A stretch of DNA of 64,000 nucleotides, taken from positions 1,240,001-1,304,000 of the forward strand of contig NZ_CP098813.1 in NCBI RefSeq assembly GCF_036825535.1, in the 5' to 3' direction. Made by a program: the position numbers and the translations under genes. This DNA comes from Parasalinivibrio latis. GTDB lineage: Bacteria > Pseudomonadota > Gammaproteobacteria > Enterobacterales > Vibrionaceae. The notes under the pieces are model-generated. The model did not search any database. It had not been told where the DNA came from and was given only the letters and a program-made list of their open reading frames with translations. Each line of letters begins with the position of its first letter. The stretch's first letter is position 1. Positions 34,198 to 42,233 of the stretch are shown here, one piece after another.

Positions 34198-35751
34198 TCA
34201 GATAGTTACTTTGTTGCTGACCGTTTCGTCTCCCTCACTGATCTTAAACGTATTTCGTCCGCTGTCTTTTGCTCGGTAAAGCTCCAAATCTGCAAGATTA
34301 AACAGGCTTATCAGGCTTTTATCCCTATGGTAACTGGCGATGCGTGGGATATAGAGGCCTCCTACTGAAACAGTTATAACGTCTGATGTCGCTGAGTAAA
34401 TATGGGGATAACGACACTGTTCCACCCGCTTGCATATCAGGTTGGCAAATTGGCCGGGTTCGAAATCGTCCCCTGGTTTGACTGGAACGACAATGCAAAA
34501 CTCCTCGCCGCCAAAACGGGCTGCAAACCCCCCATTTTTCCGGGATACGATCGCGAGTGTTTCTGCAACCAAGCTGAGAACTTTATCTCCTTTAGTGTGG
34601 CCATAGTTGTCGTTAAACGCCTTAAAGTGATCAATATCTATCAGGAAAATACCCATTCCCAAATCTGAGCTTCCATAAAGAATGTTTTCTAGTTCTTGCT
34701 CCAGCTTTCTCCTGTTACCCAGACCTGTGAGAGGGTCATGTTCTGAAAGATATAACAGCTGCTTTTTCTGGTTGTGGAGGTTTTCAATCAGGTCTCTTAC
34801 GGTACGAGCAAAGTACTGGAGTTCAAAGGAGCGGAAATTGCGCATGAAGGGTGTTGAGTCGCCGGAAAGCATGTAGTTTCTCAGCTCAAAAGTCGCTGTT
34901 TGCAGTGGCGCAATAATCAGCCCTACAAGTGCAAAGTTAAGGGCAAACACAACGATGCATATGATGACGAGCCCCATTAATTCTTCCAGACACAAAAATT
35001 CCGGGATTTTAGTGCTGTGGGTAATTTCGATATTTAATGTTGGCTGGTTCCCGACACTCTTCAGTATGAGATGGGTAACGTTTTCGTGCTCATGTATTTT
35101 GGGAAAGTTCACATGATCATCATCAAAGAGCCGAACCTCCAGACCCGTTAACCCATTGATTTCTTTTTCCAAAGACAACCGCAGTTTGCGTAAGGTCAAT
35201 AAGTGACTGTTACCGCATTCCTCGCCGTTGCTGTCACAAATCCCAGCGATTGCATAGAGATAGGTATTATTGGCTAAGGTCAGCGTACCAAAGGCTTCAT
35301 CATCAAGTTGCGACGTATATTGTTCAAAGTTGAAGTCTTTAGACAGAAGGTCGGAAACATCAAGAGGTTTACCGGTTTCCAAGTCCTTGTTGTAGTGCCA
35401 GACCACTTCTGACTTTTCGTTATAGATAAAAAACGCATCCAATTCCAAGGACTCAAACGTGTAATCCGACAGGTTGTCTTCAATGAATTCCTGGGTAGGT
35501 TCTTTGACAAACTGCTTCATGCTGTCCCAATGACCGTAATCCAGCACCGTGCTTGTCATTTGGGAAGAGTAGAGTTTAAAGACGTTTTCAACCCGTTCAA
35601 CTTCTTGTTTTTGCATTTTTTTTGCTAATTCGATTTCAGGGTTGTGAACGAGGAAGTTGTAGAAGACGAGGTAACACAGCAGGAACAGTCCCACCAAAAA
35701 GGCAGAATATACAAAGGACAATGTTCTCAGGGTCAGACTGGCTAGCTTCAT
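34198..35751 (-). CDS. Membrane diguanylate cyclase with CHASE4 sensor domain
   Basis: A 517-residue inner-membrane protein making cyclic di-GMP. Membrane segment 1 is near residues 11-33. An extracellular CHASE4-like domain follows, recognised by LDYGHWDSMKQFV, FFIYNEKSEVVWHYN and a Cys pair in GICDSNGEECGN. The second membrane segment is near 260-285. The C-terminal GGDEF domain starts at LSEHDPLTGLGNRR; the active site is RFGGEEFCIV, so catalysis is expected. No clear RxxD inhibitory site is seen five residues before it. The signal perceived is unknown. Confidence 0.92.
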   Translation of the reverse strand: MKLASLTLRTLSFVYSAFLVGLFLLCYLVFYNFLVHNPEIELAKKMQKQEVERVENVFKLYSSQMTSTVLDYGHWDSMKQFVKEPTQEFIEDNLSDYTFESLELDAFFIYNEKSEVVWHYNKDLETGKPLDVSDLLSKDFNFEQYTSQLDDEAFGTLTLANNTYLYAIAGICDSNGEECGNSHLLTLRKLRLSLEKEINGLTGLEVRLFDDDHVNFPKIHEHENVTHLILKSVGNQPTLNIEITHSTKIPEFLCLEELMGLVIICIVVFALNFALVGLIIAPLQTATFELRNYMLSGDSTPFMRNFRSFELQYFARTVRDLIENLHNQKKQLLYLSEHDPLTGLGNRRKLEQELENILYGSSDLGMGIFLIDIDHFKAFNDNYGHTKGDKVLSLVAETLAIVSRKNGGFAARFGGEEFCIVVPVKPGDDFEPGQFANLICKRVEQCRYPHIYSATSDVITVSVGGLYIPRIASYHRDKSLISLFNLADLELYRAKDSGRNTFKISEGDETVSNKVTI

Positions 35752-35916
35752 TCAGACATCCATTATGATGAAACCAAGGCCGGATTGCAGTATCCAACTA
35801 TTTAATCATAGATGAGAATTATGGTTGATATCAGAGAATATATATATAAATAAAGGAAATGAGATATTCCCCATAGCCGTGCTTGACCACAGCCATGGGA
35901 ATTTTAATGGGATGTC

Positions 35917-36489
35917 TCAGACCAAATTGGATAGATCGGCAGGGCGGTAGTAGACAGATTTAAGCACTTTTCCCTTCCGGATTAGCTTTCCTTCAAGTTC
36001 AGCATCCTCTGCACATTTTACTATCAGGTATTCACCTTTGCGTGTTTGGGTAACAGGCATTCCCTTTGAGGCGTAGAATTTTTCGGTATCCGAATATTCC
36101 TGTTCAGTGCGGCAGACCTTGCTCATATTGCTGCTGTGGATTTCGTCCCAGCAGGCAACAAAATCGATATCCCGGTTTGATGCAACATGCAGCAACAAGT
36201 CAACAAGATAGGAAACCGGCAAACATGCCTGCGCACTCTTGGCACCCAGGTGGACAGCCCTTCCCATGAGTACATAAACAGTATCAACGATTGCGTCGGC
36301 TTCGTCTTCCTTGCTTCGTCCTTCTGCAAGCTCAGTCAACTCCTCAATAGCGAGGGAGGTGTGCAGGCGGTCGGTACTTTCGTCAAGGGAGGACGGGTCC
36401 TCAACGGGGAGGTCGAAGGTTTCCCTAAACTCATGGATGTCGCTGTAGAGCTTTTGGTAGAGATTGGGGGTGAGTTGGGTCAGGTTCAT
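35917..36489 (-). CDS. MazG-like / phosphoribosyl-ATP pyrophosphohydrolase superfamily protein
   Basis: A 190-residue protein of the all-alpha NTP pyrophosphatase superfamily. Residues about 20-100 hold the metal-binding pattern: EELTELAEG then DEADAIVDTVYVLMGRAV, corresponding to the EExxE-x12-ExxD core. The C-terminal part (FYASKGMPVTQTRKGEYLIVKC) matches the Af0060-like branch. I place the start at ATG 36489; a longer frame reaches 36570 but approaches the hydrogenase terminator. It probably hydrolyses a nucleotide triphosphate to monophosphate. It is not in the HIS pathway context. Confidence 0.78.
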   Translation of the reverse strand: MNLTQLTPNLYQKLYSDIHEFRETFDLPVEDPSSLDESTDRLHTSLAIEELTELAEGRSKEDEADAIVDTVYVLMGRAVHLGAKSAQACLPVSYLVDLLLHVASNRDIDFVACWDEIHSSNMSKVCRTEQEYSDTEKFYASKGMPVTQTRKGEYLIVKCAEDAELEGKLIRKGKVLKSVYYRPADLSNLV

Positions 36490-36578
36490 CTCTTGTGCAG
36501 TCCTCAAGGCGTTAATTTCTGTAACCGGTTTATTGGCTGGTAGCATAAAGGGAAAACGTAATGCGCTCAAACCGGAAC

Positions 36579-36602
36579 AAAAAAAGCCGGGTGTTACCCG
36601 GC
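36579..36602 (-). terminator. Terminator of the hydrogenase structural operon
   Basis: On the minus strand GCCGGGT, loop AAC, ACCCGGC, then seven T (plus 36579-36585). It lies about 30 bases after the hyaC stop. Confidence 0.9.
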
Positions 36603-36633
36603 AAATGGAGTTGCGTTTGTTGCACTTACAGCG

Positions 36634-37353
36634 TCAGGGTGTGTGTTTGTCTTCTTCCGGCGGCCTGTCATCTTTGAACATCCTCCAGCCGCTGACCATG
36701 GTGCTGATGAGGGACTGGCGCGACATGATGTCTTCCCTTACCGCGACATACACATGCATGATGATAAAGCAGATGATTACCCACATACCCAGGTGGTGCC
36801 ATGTATGTATGTCCTGGCTTTGCCCAAACAAAGGCAGCATCCAACTACTGAACATTTCATACTGCCAGGACCCCATTCCTGTTCCTTCGCCGTACAGTGC
36901 GAATCCGGTGAAAATCATAAACACTGTCGCCCATAGAAAAACGAAGTGCATGACCAGCATTGCCAGTGGGTTATGGCCGACATACTTCTTTGGTTCCTTT
37001 TCCATAAAGGCGTACCATTTCACTTCATGCCAGACCCCACGCCACCACTCCCTGTCGTTGAGGGGGGGCAGAAACAGCTGGCGCGCATGCTCGTTGCCAA
37101 CAATCGCCCAGTACATGCGGAACACAAAACCGACTGCGAGAATATAACCGGCTGAGAAATGGGCAAAACGGATGTAGCCCATCCAAAAGGTATCCACCGG
37201 CTCTCCCGTAACAGTGGGGAGTGGGCTGCCGATAAAGTACCCGGTAATCGCCAGGACAGTAATTGCCAGGGCATTGGTCCAGTGCCATATCCGCAGCGGT
37301 GCTTCATAGACATACACTGCCGGTTGGTTGCTTTGTTTACTGTGACCCGTCAT
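36634..37353 (-). CDS. hyaC: [NiFe] hydrogenase b-type cytochrome subunit
   Basis: A 239-residue inner-membrane diheme cytochrome that anchors the hydrogenase and passes electrons to quinone. It has four membrane segments. Candidate heme histidines include RIWHWTNALAI, RFAHFSAGYI and the late THHLGMWVIICFIIMHVYVA. Conserved GNEHARQLF lies on a loop. It follows the large-subunit gene by ten bases and closes the structural operon. The size agrees with HyaC and HupC proteins. Confidence 0.92.
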   Translation of the reverse strand: MTGHSKQSNQPAVYVYEAPLRIWHWTNALAITVLAITGYFIGSPLPTVTGEPVDTFWMGYIRFAHFSAGYILAVGFVFRMYWAIVGNEHARQLFLPPLNDREWWRGVWHEVKWYAFMEKEPKKYVGHNPLAMLVMHFVFLWATVFMIFTGFALYGEGTGMGSWQYEMFSSWMLPLFGQSQDIHTWHHLGMWVIICFIIMHVYVAVREDIMSRQSLISTMVSGWRMFKDDRPPEEDKHTP

Positions 37354-37363
37354 AGGAACCTCC

Positions 37364-39178
37364 CTAGCGCACTTTGACTTTGGCCAACTCCTGGCCGTCC
37401 GGCGACATTATGTGGGTCGAGCAGGCGAGGCAAGGGTCGAAGCTGTGCAGGGTGCGCAGTATTTCAACCGGTTCATCGGCGCGTTCGACCGGGGTATTCA
37501 ACAGGCTTGCCTCAAAGGCTCCGATGTTTCCGGCAGGATCCCGTGGTGAACCGTTCCATGTAGTAGGGACGACGCACTGGTAGTTCTCGATCCTGCCATC
37601 CTTGATTTTGATCCAATGACCCAGACCGCCACGGGGAGCCGCAACGGTTCCTACACCTTTGGCCTCTTTCGGCCAGGTGGAAGGATCCCATTTGTCCATA
37701 TTGGCTGTGGCTGTATCCCCGGCCTTGATGTTGCCGATGAGCGCATTCCAGTCATCAACCATCATGTCGCCGCAATACTCGGATTCCAGCGCTCGTGCAA
37801 GTGTTCGGCCAATGGTGGAATTGAGGGCGGTTTTGGCGTCCAGGTTGGTGCCGGCCAGTTGGTTAAATGCCGCGAGGCTGCGGTTAACCTGCTCAACCAC
37901 ATAATCAACATTCTGGGCGTAGGCGAGGGTGTAGCGGGAAAGTGGCCCCACTTCCACGGCATGGCCACGCCAGCGTGGTGCCTTAATCCAGGAATACTTG
38001 GCGGATTCATCCAGTTCTTCAATATTGGTTTTGGTGCCTTTAGTCCGGGCTCCAAGCTCGTAATTGGGTTCGGTGATCCCATCCCATGGGTGCAGGCCTT
38101 GGCTTTCATCCGGGTAGCTGTACCAGGAATGGGAAACGAATTCCTGTACCTGCTCAGGATCCCTTGGGTCAATGGGGTGGATTTCATCCCAGTTCCCGTT
38201 AAGGATAACGCCGCCCGGCAGCTGGTCAGTGGATTTGTCGTAATTGACCTTTGGATATGCGCCGTAGTCCATGACACTCAGGCCGCCGAGGCCGCCGCCC
38301 CAGAGTTGGTTTTTGTAGAAACTGGCAATGGCGATGACATCTGGGATGTAGACATTCTTGTTAAAGGCGACCATTTCATCAATGCGGGCTTTTACAAAGT
38401 TCAGGCGCTCCATATTCAGTGGCGCACCGGCTGCAAGATCACCATCCATATTGATGGCGCAGGGGACGCCGCCTACCAGATAGTTCGGGTGCGGGTTTTT
38501 ACCGCCGAATACCGTGTGAACTTTCACAAACTCTTTCTGCAGATCCAGTGCTTCCAGGTAGTGAGCGACAGCCATGAGGTCGGCTTCCGGTGGCAGTTTG
38601 TAAGCGGGGTTATCCCAGTAACCGTTTTTAAACGGTCCCAGTTGGCCGGACTCGACAAAACGGCGGATACGGGTCTGCACATCGCGGAAATAGCCGGGGC
38701 TGGATTTGGGGTGTGAAGGTGAAACCGTCTGTTGCAGTGTGGATGTGGCTTTGGGATCCGCTTTCAACGCATTGATAGGGTTGACCCAGTCCAGTGCATG
38801 GAGATGGTAGAAGTGGACGACATGGTCGTGGACCTGCAGGGTTTTCGCCATCATTTCCCGGATGAGGTGGGCATTGGGCGGGATTTGAATCCCCAGTGCA
38901 TCTTCCACAGCCCGGACAGAGGTAAGGGCATGGCAACCGGTGCAGACTCCGCAGATACGTTCAACAAACGCCCAGGCATCCCGGGGATCCCTGCCTTTAA
39001 GGATCACTTCCAGTCCGCGCCACATTGTGCCGGTAGACACTGCATTCTGTATAACGTTGTTTTCGTCTACGTTAACCTCGCAGCGCATGTGCCCTTCAAT
39101 ACGGGTGACCGGGTCGACAACGACACGCTTCCCTGAGTTATCCAGCTTAAACCCATTGGGTGTGTTAATGACGGTCAT
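37364..39178 (-). CDS. hyaB: [NiFe] hydrogenase large subunit
   Basis: A 604-residue catalytic subunit binding the NiFe(CN)2CO centre; it splits H2 on the periplasmic face after Tat export with the small subunit. Motif L1 is RIEGHMRCEV with the N-terminal cysteine pair in ICGVCTGCHALTSV. The C-terminal pair is in FDPCLACSTH. After this His a 15-residue tail (IMSPDGQELAKVKVR) remains, which the HyaD-type endopeptidase encoded on the other operon removes once nickel is inserted. The start overlaps the small-subunit stop by four bases. Confidence 0.96.
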   Translation of the reverse strand: MTVINTPNGFKLDNSGKRVVVDPVTRIEGHMRCEVNVDENNVIQNAVSTGTMWRGLEVILKGRDPRDAWAFVERICGVCTGCHALTSVRAVEDALGIQIPPNAHLIREMMAKTLQVHDHVVHFYHLHALDWVNPINALKADPKATSTLQQTVSPSHPKSSPGYFRDVQTRIRRFVESGQLGPFKNGYWDNPAYKLPPEADLMAVAHYLEALDLQKEFVKVHTVFGGKNPHPNYLVGGVPCAINMDGDLAAGAPLNMERLNFVKARIDEMVAFNKNVYIPDVIAIASFYKNQLWGGGLGGLSVMDYGAYPKVNYDKSTDQLPGGVILNGNWDEIHPIDPRDPEQVQEFVSHSWYSYPDESQGLHPWDGITEPNYELGARTKGTKTNIEELDESAKYSWIKAPRWRGHAVEVGPLSRYTLAYAQNVDYVVEQVNRSLAAFNQLAGTNLDAKTALNSTIGRTLARALESEYCGDMMVDDWNALIGNIKAGDTATANMDKWDPSTWPKEAKGVGTVAAPRGGLGHWIKIKDGRIENYQCVVPTTWNGSPRDPAGNIGAFEASLLNTPVERADEPVEILRTLHSFDPCLACSTHIMSPDGQELAKVKVR

Positions 39179-40278
39179 GCGTTATCTCCCCCGTTTTGTG
39201 ACTGATTCTCCTTGCTCCCGTTGCCGTTCCGGATGCGTTTTACCACGCTGGCTGCCATATGGGCAGCGGTGGCAGCTCCGACAATAGCCGCAGCGGTTCC
39301 TCCGACCTTATCGGCATTACTTTCCACACCGAATTGCTTGATGTCAGTAAGGCGGGCATACCAGGAACCTTTATCCCAGAACCCGTCTTCGGAACAGCCG
39401 ATGCAGCCGTGACCGGCCTGGATTGGGAAGGAAACCCCGTCGTTCCATCGAACGGTTGAGCAGGCATTGTAGGTTGTTGGTCCTTTGCAGCCCATTTTGT
39501 AGAGGCAGTAACCCTTGCGGGCACTTTCATCGTCCCAGGTTTCAACAAATTGCCCAGCGTCGAAGTGAGGCCGGCGATAGCACTTGTCATGGATGCGCTG
39601 GCTGTAGAACATTTTTGGGCGACCCTGGCGATCCAGTTCCGGGATGCGGTCGAATGTCAGCATATAGGTGATAACAGCGGTCATAACCTCAGCAATCGGT
39701 GGGCAGCCCGGCACTTTGATAATGGGTTTGTCTTTAATGACTTTATGAACCGGTGTTGCCTGTGTCGGGTTAGGGGCGGCTGCCTGCACACAGCCGTACG
39801 AGGCGCATGAGCCCCACGAGATAATGGCTTTGCAATTCCGGGTTGCCTTGTTCAGTTGGTCAAGGAATGGTTTGCCCCCAATGATGCAGTACATGCCGTC
39901 TTCGTTGAGCGGTGGGTTACCCTCCACCGCCACAATGTAATTGCCTTTGTATTTCTCTATCACTTCATCAATGATGGCTTCCGCCTGGTGCCCGGCTGCT
40001 GCCATCAGTGTGTCGTCATAGTCCAGAGAGACCATAGACAGCACGACATCCTTTGCCAGTGGATGTGCGGAGCGAATGAAAGACTCTGAGCAACAGGTGC
40101 ATTCCAGGCCGTGTAACCACAAAATAGGAATTCGGGGTTTGGTTTCCATCGCATGGGCAATTTGAGGTGCGAAAGCCGGGCCAAGTCCCAGCGCCGATGC
40201 GGTAAGGCTGCAGTACTTCAGGAAGCTGCGCCGGGTGATCCCCTGGCGTCGCATCACTTCATAGAATGTTTCCGTCAT
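39175..40278 (-). CDS. hyaA: [NiFe] hydrogenase small subunit, oxygen-tolerant type
   Basis: A 367-residue iron-sulfur subunit. The Tat signal has RRSFLKYCS near residue 16 and ends about AHA-ME. The proximal cluster region reads LECTCCSES and SCASYGCVQAA, supplying the two extra cysteines that mark the 4Fe-3S cluster of oxygen-tolerant enzymes such as E. coli Hyd-1. Further cysteines (DKCYRRPHF, GYCLYKMGCKG, ACSTVRW, HGCIGCSE) bind the distal and medial clusters. A C-terminal membrane helix (AAAIVGAATAAHMAASVV) anchors it. I start at ATG 40278 after AAGGAAA; ATG 40317 is the alternative. It is first in the operon. Confidence 0.95.
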   Translation of the reverse strand: MTETFYEVMRRQGITRRSFLKYCSLTASALGLGPAFAPQIAHAMETKPRIPILWLHGLECTCCSESFIRSAHPLAKDVVLSMVSLDYDDTLMAAAGHQAEAIIDEVIEKYKGNYIVAVEGNPPLNEDGMYCIIGGKPFLDQLNKATRNCKAIISWGSCASYGCVQAAAPNPTQATPVHKVIKDKPIIKVPGCPPIAEVMTAVITYMLTFDRIPELDRQGRPKMFYSQRIHDKCYRRPHFDAGQFVETWDDESARKGYCLYKMGCKGPTTYNACSTVRWNDGVSFPIQAGHGCIGCSEDGFWDKGSWYARLTDIKQFGVESNADKVGGTAAAIVGAATAAHMAASVVKRIRNGNGSKENQSQNGGDNA

Positions 40279-40349
40279 TCTCTTTTCCTTACTTTCCAGT
40301 GTATTCGCAGTCGGCATCATGATGAGCCTGCTGTTGTTCTCCTTAAAAG

Positions 40350-40365
40350 CGCAAGAGGCGTGCCA
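40350..40365 (-). promoter_or_regulatory. Sigma-54 promoter of the hydrogenase structural operon
   Basis: On the minus strand TGGCACGCCTCTTGCG gives the -24 GG and -12 GC at exact spacing and matches the TGGCACGNNNNTTGC consensus fully. It ends 72 bases before the small-subunit ATG, which leaves a leader of about 60 bases. Activation would need an enhancer-binding protein. Confidence 0.8.
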
Positions 40366-40674
40366 AATCATGTAAATGTTGCGAAATACCAAGCGGATAA
40401 TCTGTGTATACGGATTTTCTAATCTGCCGCGATCTGGCGATGGAAAAGGGATACGGGATCGCCTGCGGAAAAAACAGGCGGCGGATATTTATGTTTCTAG
40501 CTGGTTAAATTTTGCCCGTTTGCTCGCGGGGTTTCTGGAAGGGTATTTACCGGTTGGAGGGTGGGAGTGGAAGAGTGGTAACCACTTTTTTGTGATGATG
40601 TGAAAAGTATGTAAAAAGGCTCGGCAAGTCTGAATCCAGAGGTTCTGGCGGTGTTTCAGTAGAAATCAGCACCT
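40366..40674. promoter_or_regulatory. Gene-free control region between the two hydrogenase promoters
   Basis: About 310 bases between the two divergent sigma-54 promoters. It holds a dyad AGTGGTAACCACT (40574-40586), a GGCGAT/ATCGCC repeat (about 40436-40463) and a GCCTG/CAGGC repeat. These are candidate sites for an enhancer-binding activator or IHF; which one is used cannot be told. Confidence 0.4.
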
Positions 40675-40690
40675 TGGCATTAAGTTTGCT
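40675..40690 (+). promoter_or_regulatory. Sigma-54 promoter of the hydrogenase maturation operon
   Basis: TGGCATTAAGTTTGCT has the -24 GG and -12 GC at exact spacing; only the sixth and seventh bases of the -24 block differ from consensus. It lies 67 bases before the hyaD-type ATG. Confidence 0.72.
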
Positions 40691-40756
40691 GATTTACCAA
40701 TAAATGGATGGAAAAAAACGACAAGTCAGTAACCGGGTTGACGCAGGGAGTGGTAA

Positions 40757-41470
40757 ATGACTGACCAGTTAAACAGCACAGTGCCTAACATCTTGATTCT
40801 TGGCATAGGGAACCTGCTGTGGGCAGATGAAGGTTTTGGTGTCCGTGCAGTTGAGCGCCTGCAACAGCGTTTCGAGTTTCCGGATAACGTAAAGCTGATG
40901 GACGGAGGGTGCCAGGGAGTGTACTTAATCCAACATGTCCAGGAGGCGGACGTACTGGTCGTGCTGGATGCAGTGGACTTTGGGCTTTCCGGCGGCACCA
41001 TGACCCTTCATTTTGATAAAGATGTACCCAGTTACCTGGGGGCGAAGAAAGTGAGCCTCCACCAAACTGGGTTTCAGGAAGTGCTGGCATTGGCTGAAAT
41101 GCTGGGGCATGCACCGCAACATATCATGCTGGCCGGGGTTCAGCCTGTGAATATGGAAGACTACGGCGGCAGCCTGACAGAAGAAGTCAAAGCGAGGCTT
41201 GACCCTGCCGGGGATGCGGTGATCGAATACCTTAACCGTTTTGGTGTTTCTGTTGCCCCTCGGGCGGCTTCTGTTTCCTCATTCGATGCCCTTACAGCTG
41301 CGGAGCTTGATATCTCGCGCTATGAATCGGAAAGGCCGGATGAAAATACAGCCTGCCGTGTTGGAGATGAAAGGGTATTACTCAACCCGGACGCAAGCTT
41401 TGACCCCAAGCAGGTCATAGCTTCCTCTGATGCATTTTCAGTTTCCCTGGACAAAAGGAGGCAGGACTGA
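40757..41470 (+). CDS. hyaD: Hydrogenase maturation endopeptidase HyaD/HupD
   Basis: A 237-residue cytoplasmic protease that removes the C-terminal tail of the large subunit after nickel insertion. Nickel-binding residues are recognisable: Glu in GNLLWADEGFGVRAVERL, Asp in VVLDAVDFG and His in VSLHQTGFQEVL. The protein is about 40 residues longer than E. coli HyaD; the extra C-terminal part after about residue 175 is acidic and of low complexity and has no recognisable motif. It is the first gene of the maturation operon and touches hupF with no gap. Confidence 0.92.
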   Translation: MTDQLNSTVPNILILGIGNLLWADEGFGVRAVERLQQRFEFPDNVKLMDGGCQGVYLIQHVQEADVLVVLDAVDFGLSGGTMTLHFDKDVPSYLGAKKVSLHQTGFQEVLALAEMLGHAPQHIMLAGVQPVNMEDYGGSLTEEVKARLDPAGDAVIEYLNRFGVSVAPRAASVSSFDALTAAELDISRYESERPDENTACRVGDERVLLNPDASFDPKQVIASSDAFSVSLDKRRQD

Positions 41471-41800
41471 ATGTGTATCGGTACACCAATGAAGGTAATG
41501 GAATGCTCTGAACATGAGGCGAGATGCAGCCATGATGGGATAGTAGAGACTGTCGATTGCCGGTTGGTTGGATACCAGCCTCCTGGCACCTGGCTGATGG
41601 TTTTCCTGGGCGCAGCGCGGAGTGTAATCAGCGAAGACGAAGCAGCCCTTATTAACGATGCCCTCTGTGCGGTTGCTGCAGCGATGGATGGGGAAACCCA
41701 GCTTACCGGTTACTTTTCCGATCTGGATGGATGTGCACAAAACAACCTACCGCCGCATCTTTCAGCAATGGTTTCAGATCAACAGGGCAAGGAGAGTTGA
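41471..41800 (+). CDS. hupF: HypC/HupF family hydrogenase chaperone
   Basis: A 109-residue small chaperone. It begins MCIGTPMKV, the HypC-family hallmark, in which the N-terminal Cys contacts the HypD partner and the large-subunit precursor. The C-terminal portion (about residues 75-109) is the HupF-specific extension. HupF proteins also protect the hydrogenase from oxygen during assembly. It starts directly after the HyaD gene's stop codon. Stop and next start are three bases apart. Confidence 0.9.
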   Translation: MCIGTPMKVMECSEHEARCSHDGIVETVDCRLVGYQPPGTWLMVFLGAARSVISEDEAALINDALCAVAAAMDGETQLTGYFSDLDGCAQNNLPPHLSAMVSDQQGKES

Positions 41801-41802
41801 AT

Positions 41803-42231
41803 ATGGCCAATCATCCCCTGATTGAGCGCCTGAACAGGGAATACGAATACCCAATCCTGAATGAGGACAACTACCGGACATTCCTTGAATCCAACCCGGT
41901 TGCTGTTTTGTTTTTTACTGAAAATGCTGACCGTTACCCCGAAACACTGGATGTGGCGGTGGTACTGCCAGAGCTGGTTGCTGCCTTCGGGAACCGGTTT
42001 TCTGCCGCTGTTGTCAGTAGGGAGCTTGAAGACGTGCTTTCGCCTATCTATCAGGTACGCCAGTGGCCGTCACTGGTGTTTGTGAAATCGGGCAAGGGAG
42101 TTGGAACCATTGCCCGGATTCAGGATTGGGCGGTCTACCAGGAAGAGATTAACAGGATCCTGGGTACTGAACCCGATGGGGCAAGCGTGGAAGATGCACT
42201 TAACCGGATCCCGGTTTCTCAAGGAGAATAA
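41803..42231 (+). CDS. hupG: Hydrogenase accessory protein HupG/HyaE (thioredoxin-like)
   Basis: A 142-residue thioredoxin-fold protein without a redox CxxC: the site reads VLFFTENADRYPETLD. It resembles HupG/HyaE, chaperones thought to bind the Tat signal of the small subunit during assembly. The start ATG 41803 has an AAGGAGA ribosome site inside the end of the preceding gene. The next gene begins two bases after its stop. Confidence 0.87.
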   Translation: MANHPLIERLNREYEYPILNEDNYRTFLESNPVAVLFFTENADRYPETLDVAVVLPELVAAFGNRFSAAVVSRELEDVLSPIYQVRQWPSLVFVKSGKGVGTIARIQDWAVYQEEINRILGTEPDGASVEDALNRIPVSQGE

Positions 42232-42233
42232 GG

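Noticed and set aside
37616..38716. A 366-codon plus-strand frame opposite the hydrogenase large-subunit gene
   Set aside because: It lies entirely opposite a well-identified enzyme gene and its product has no recognisable features.
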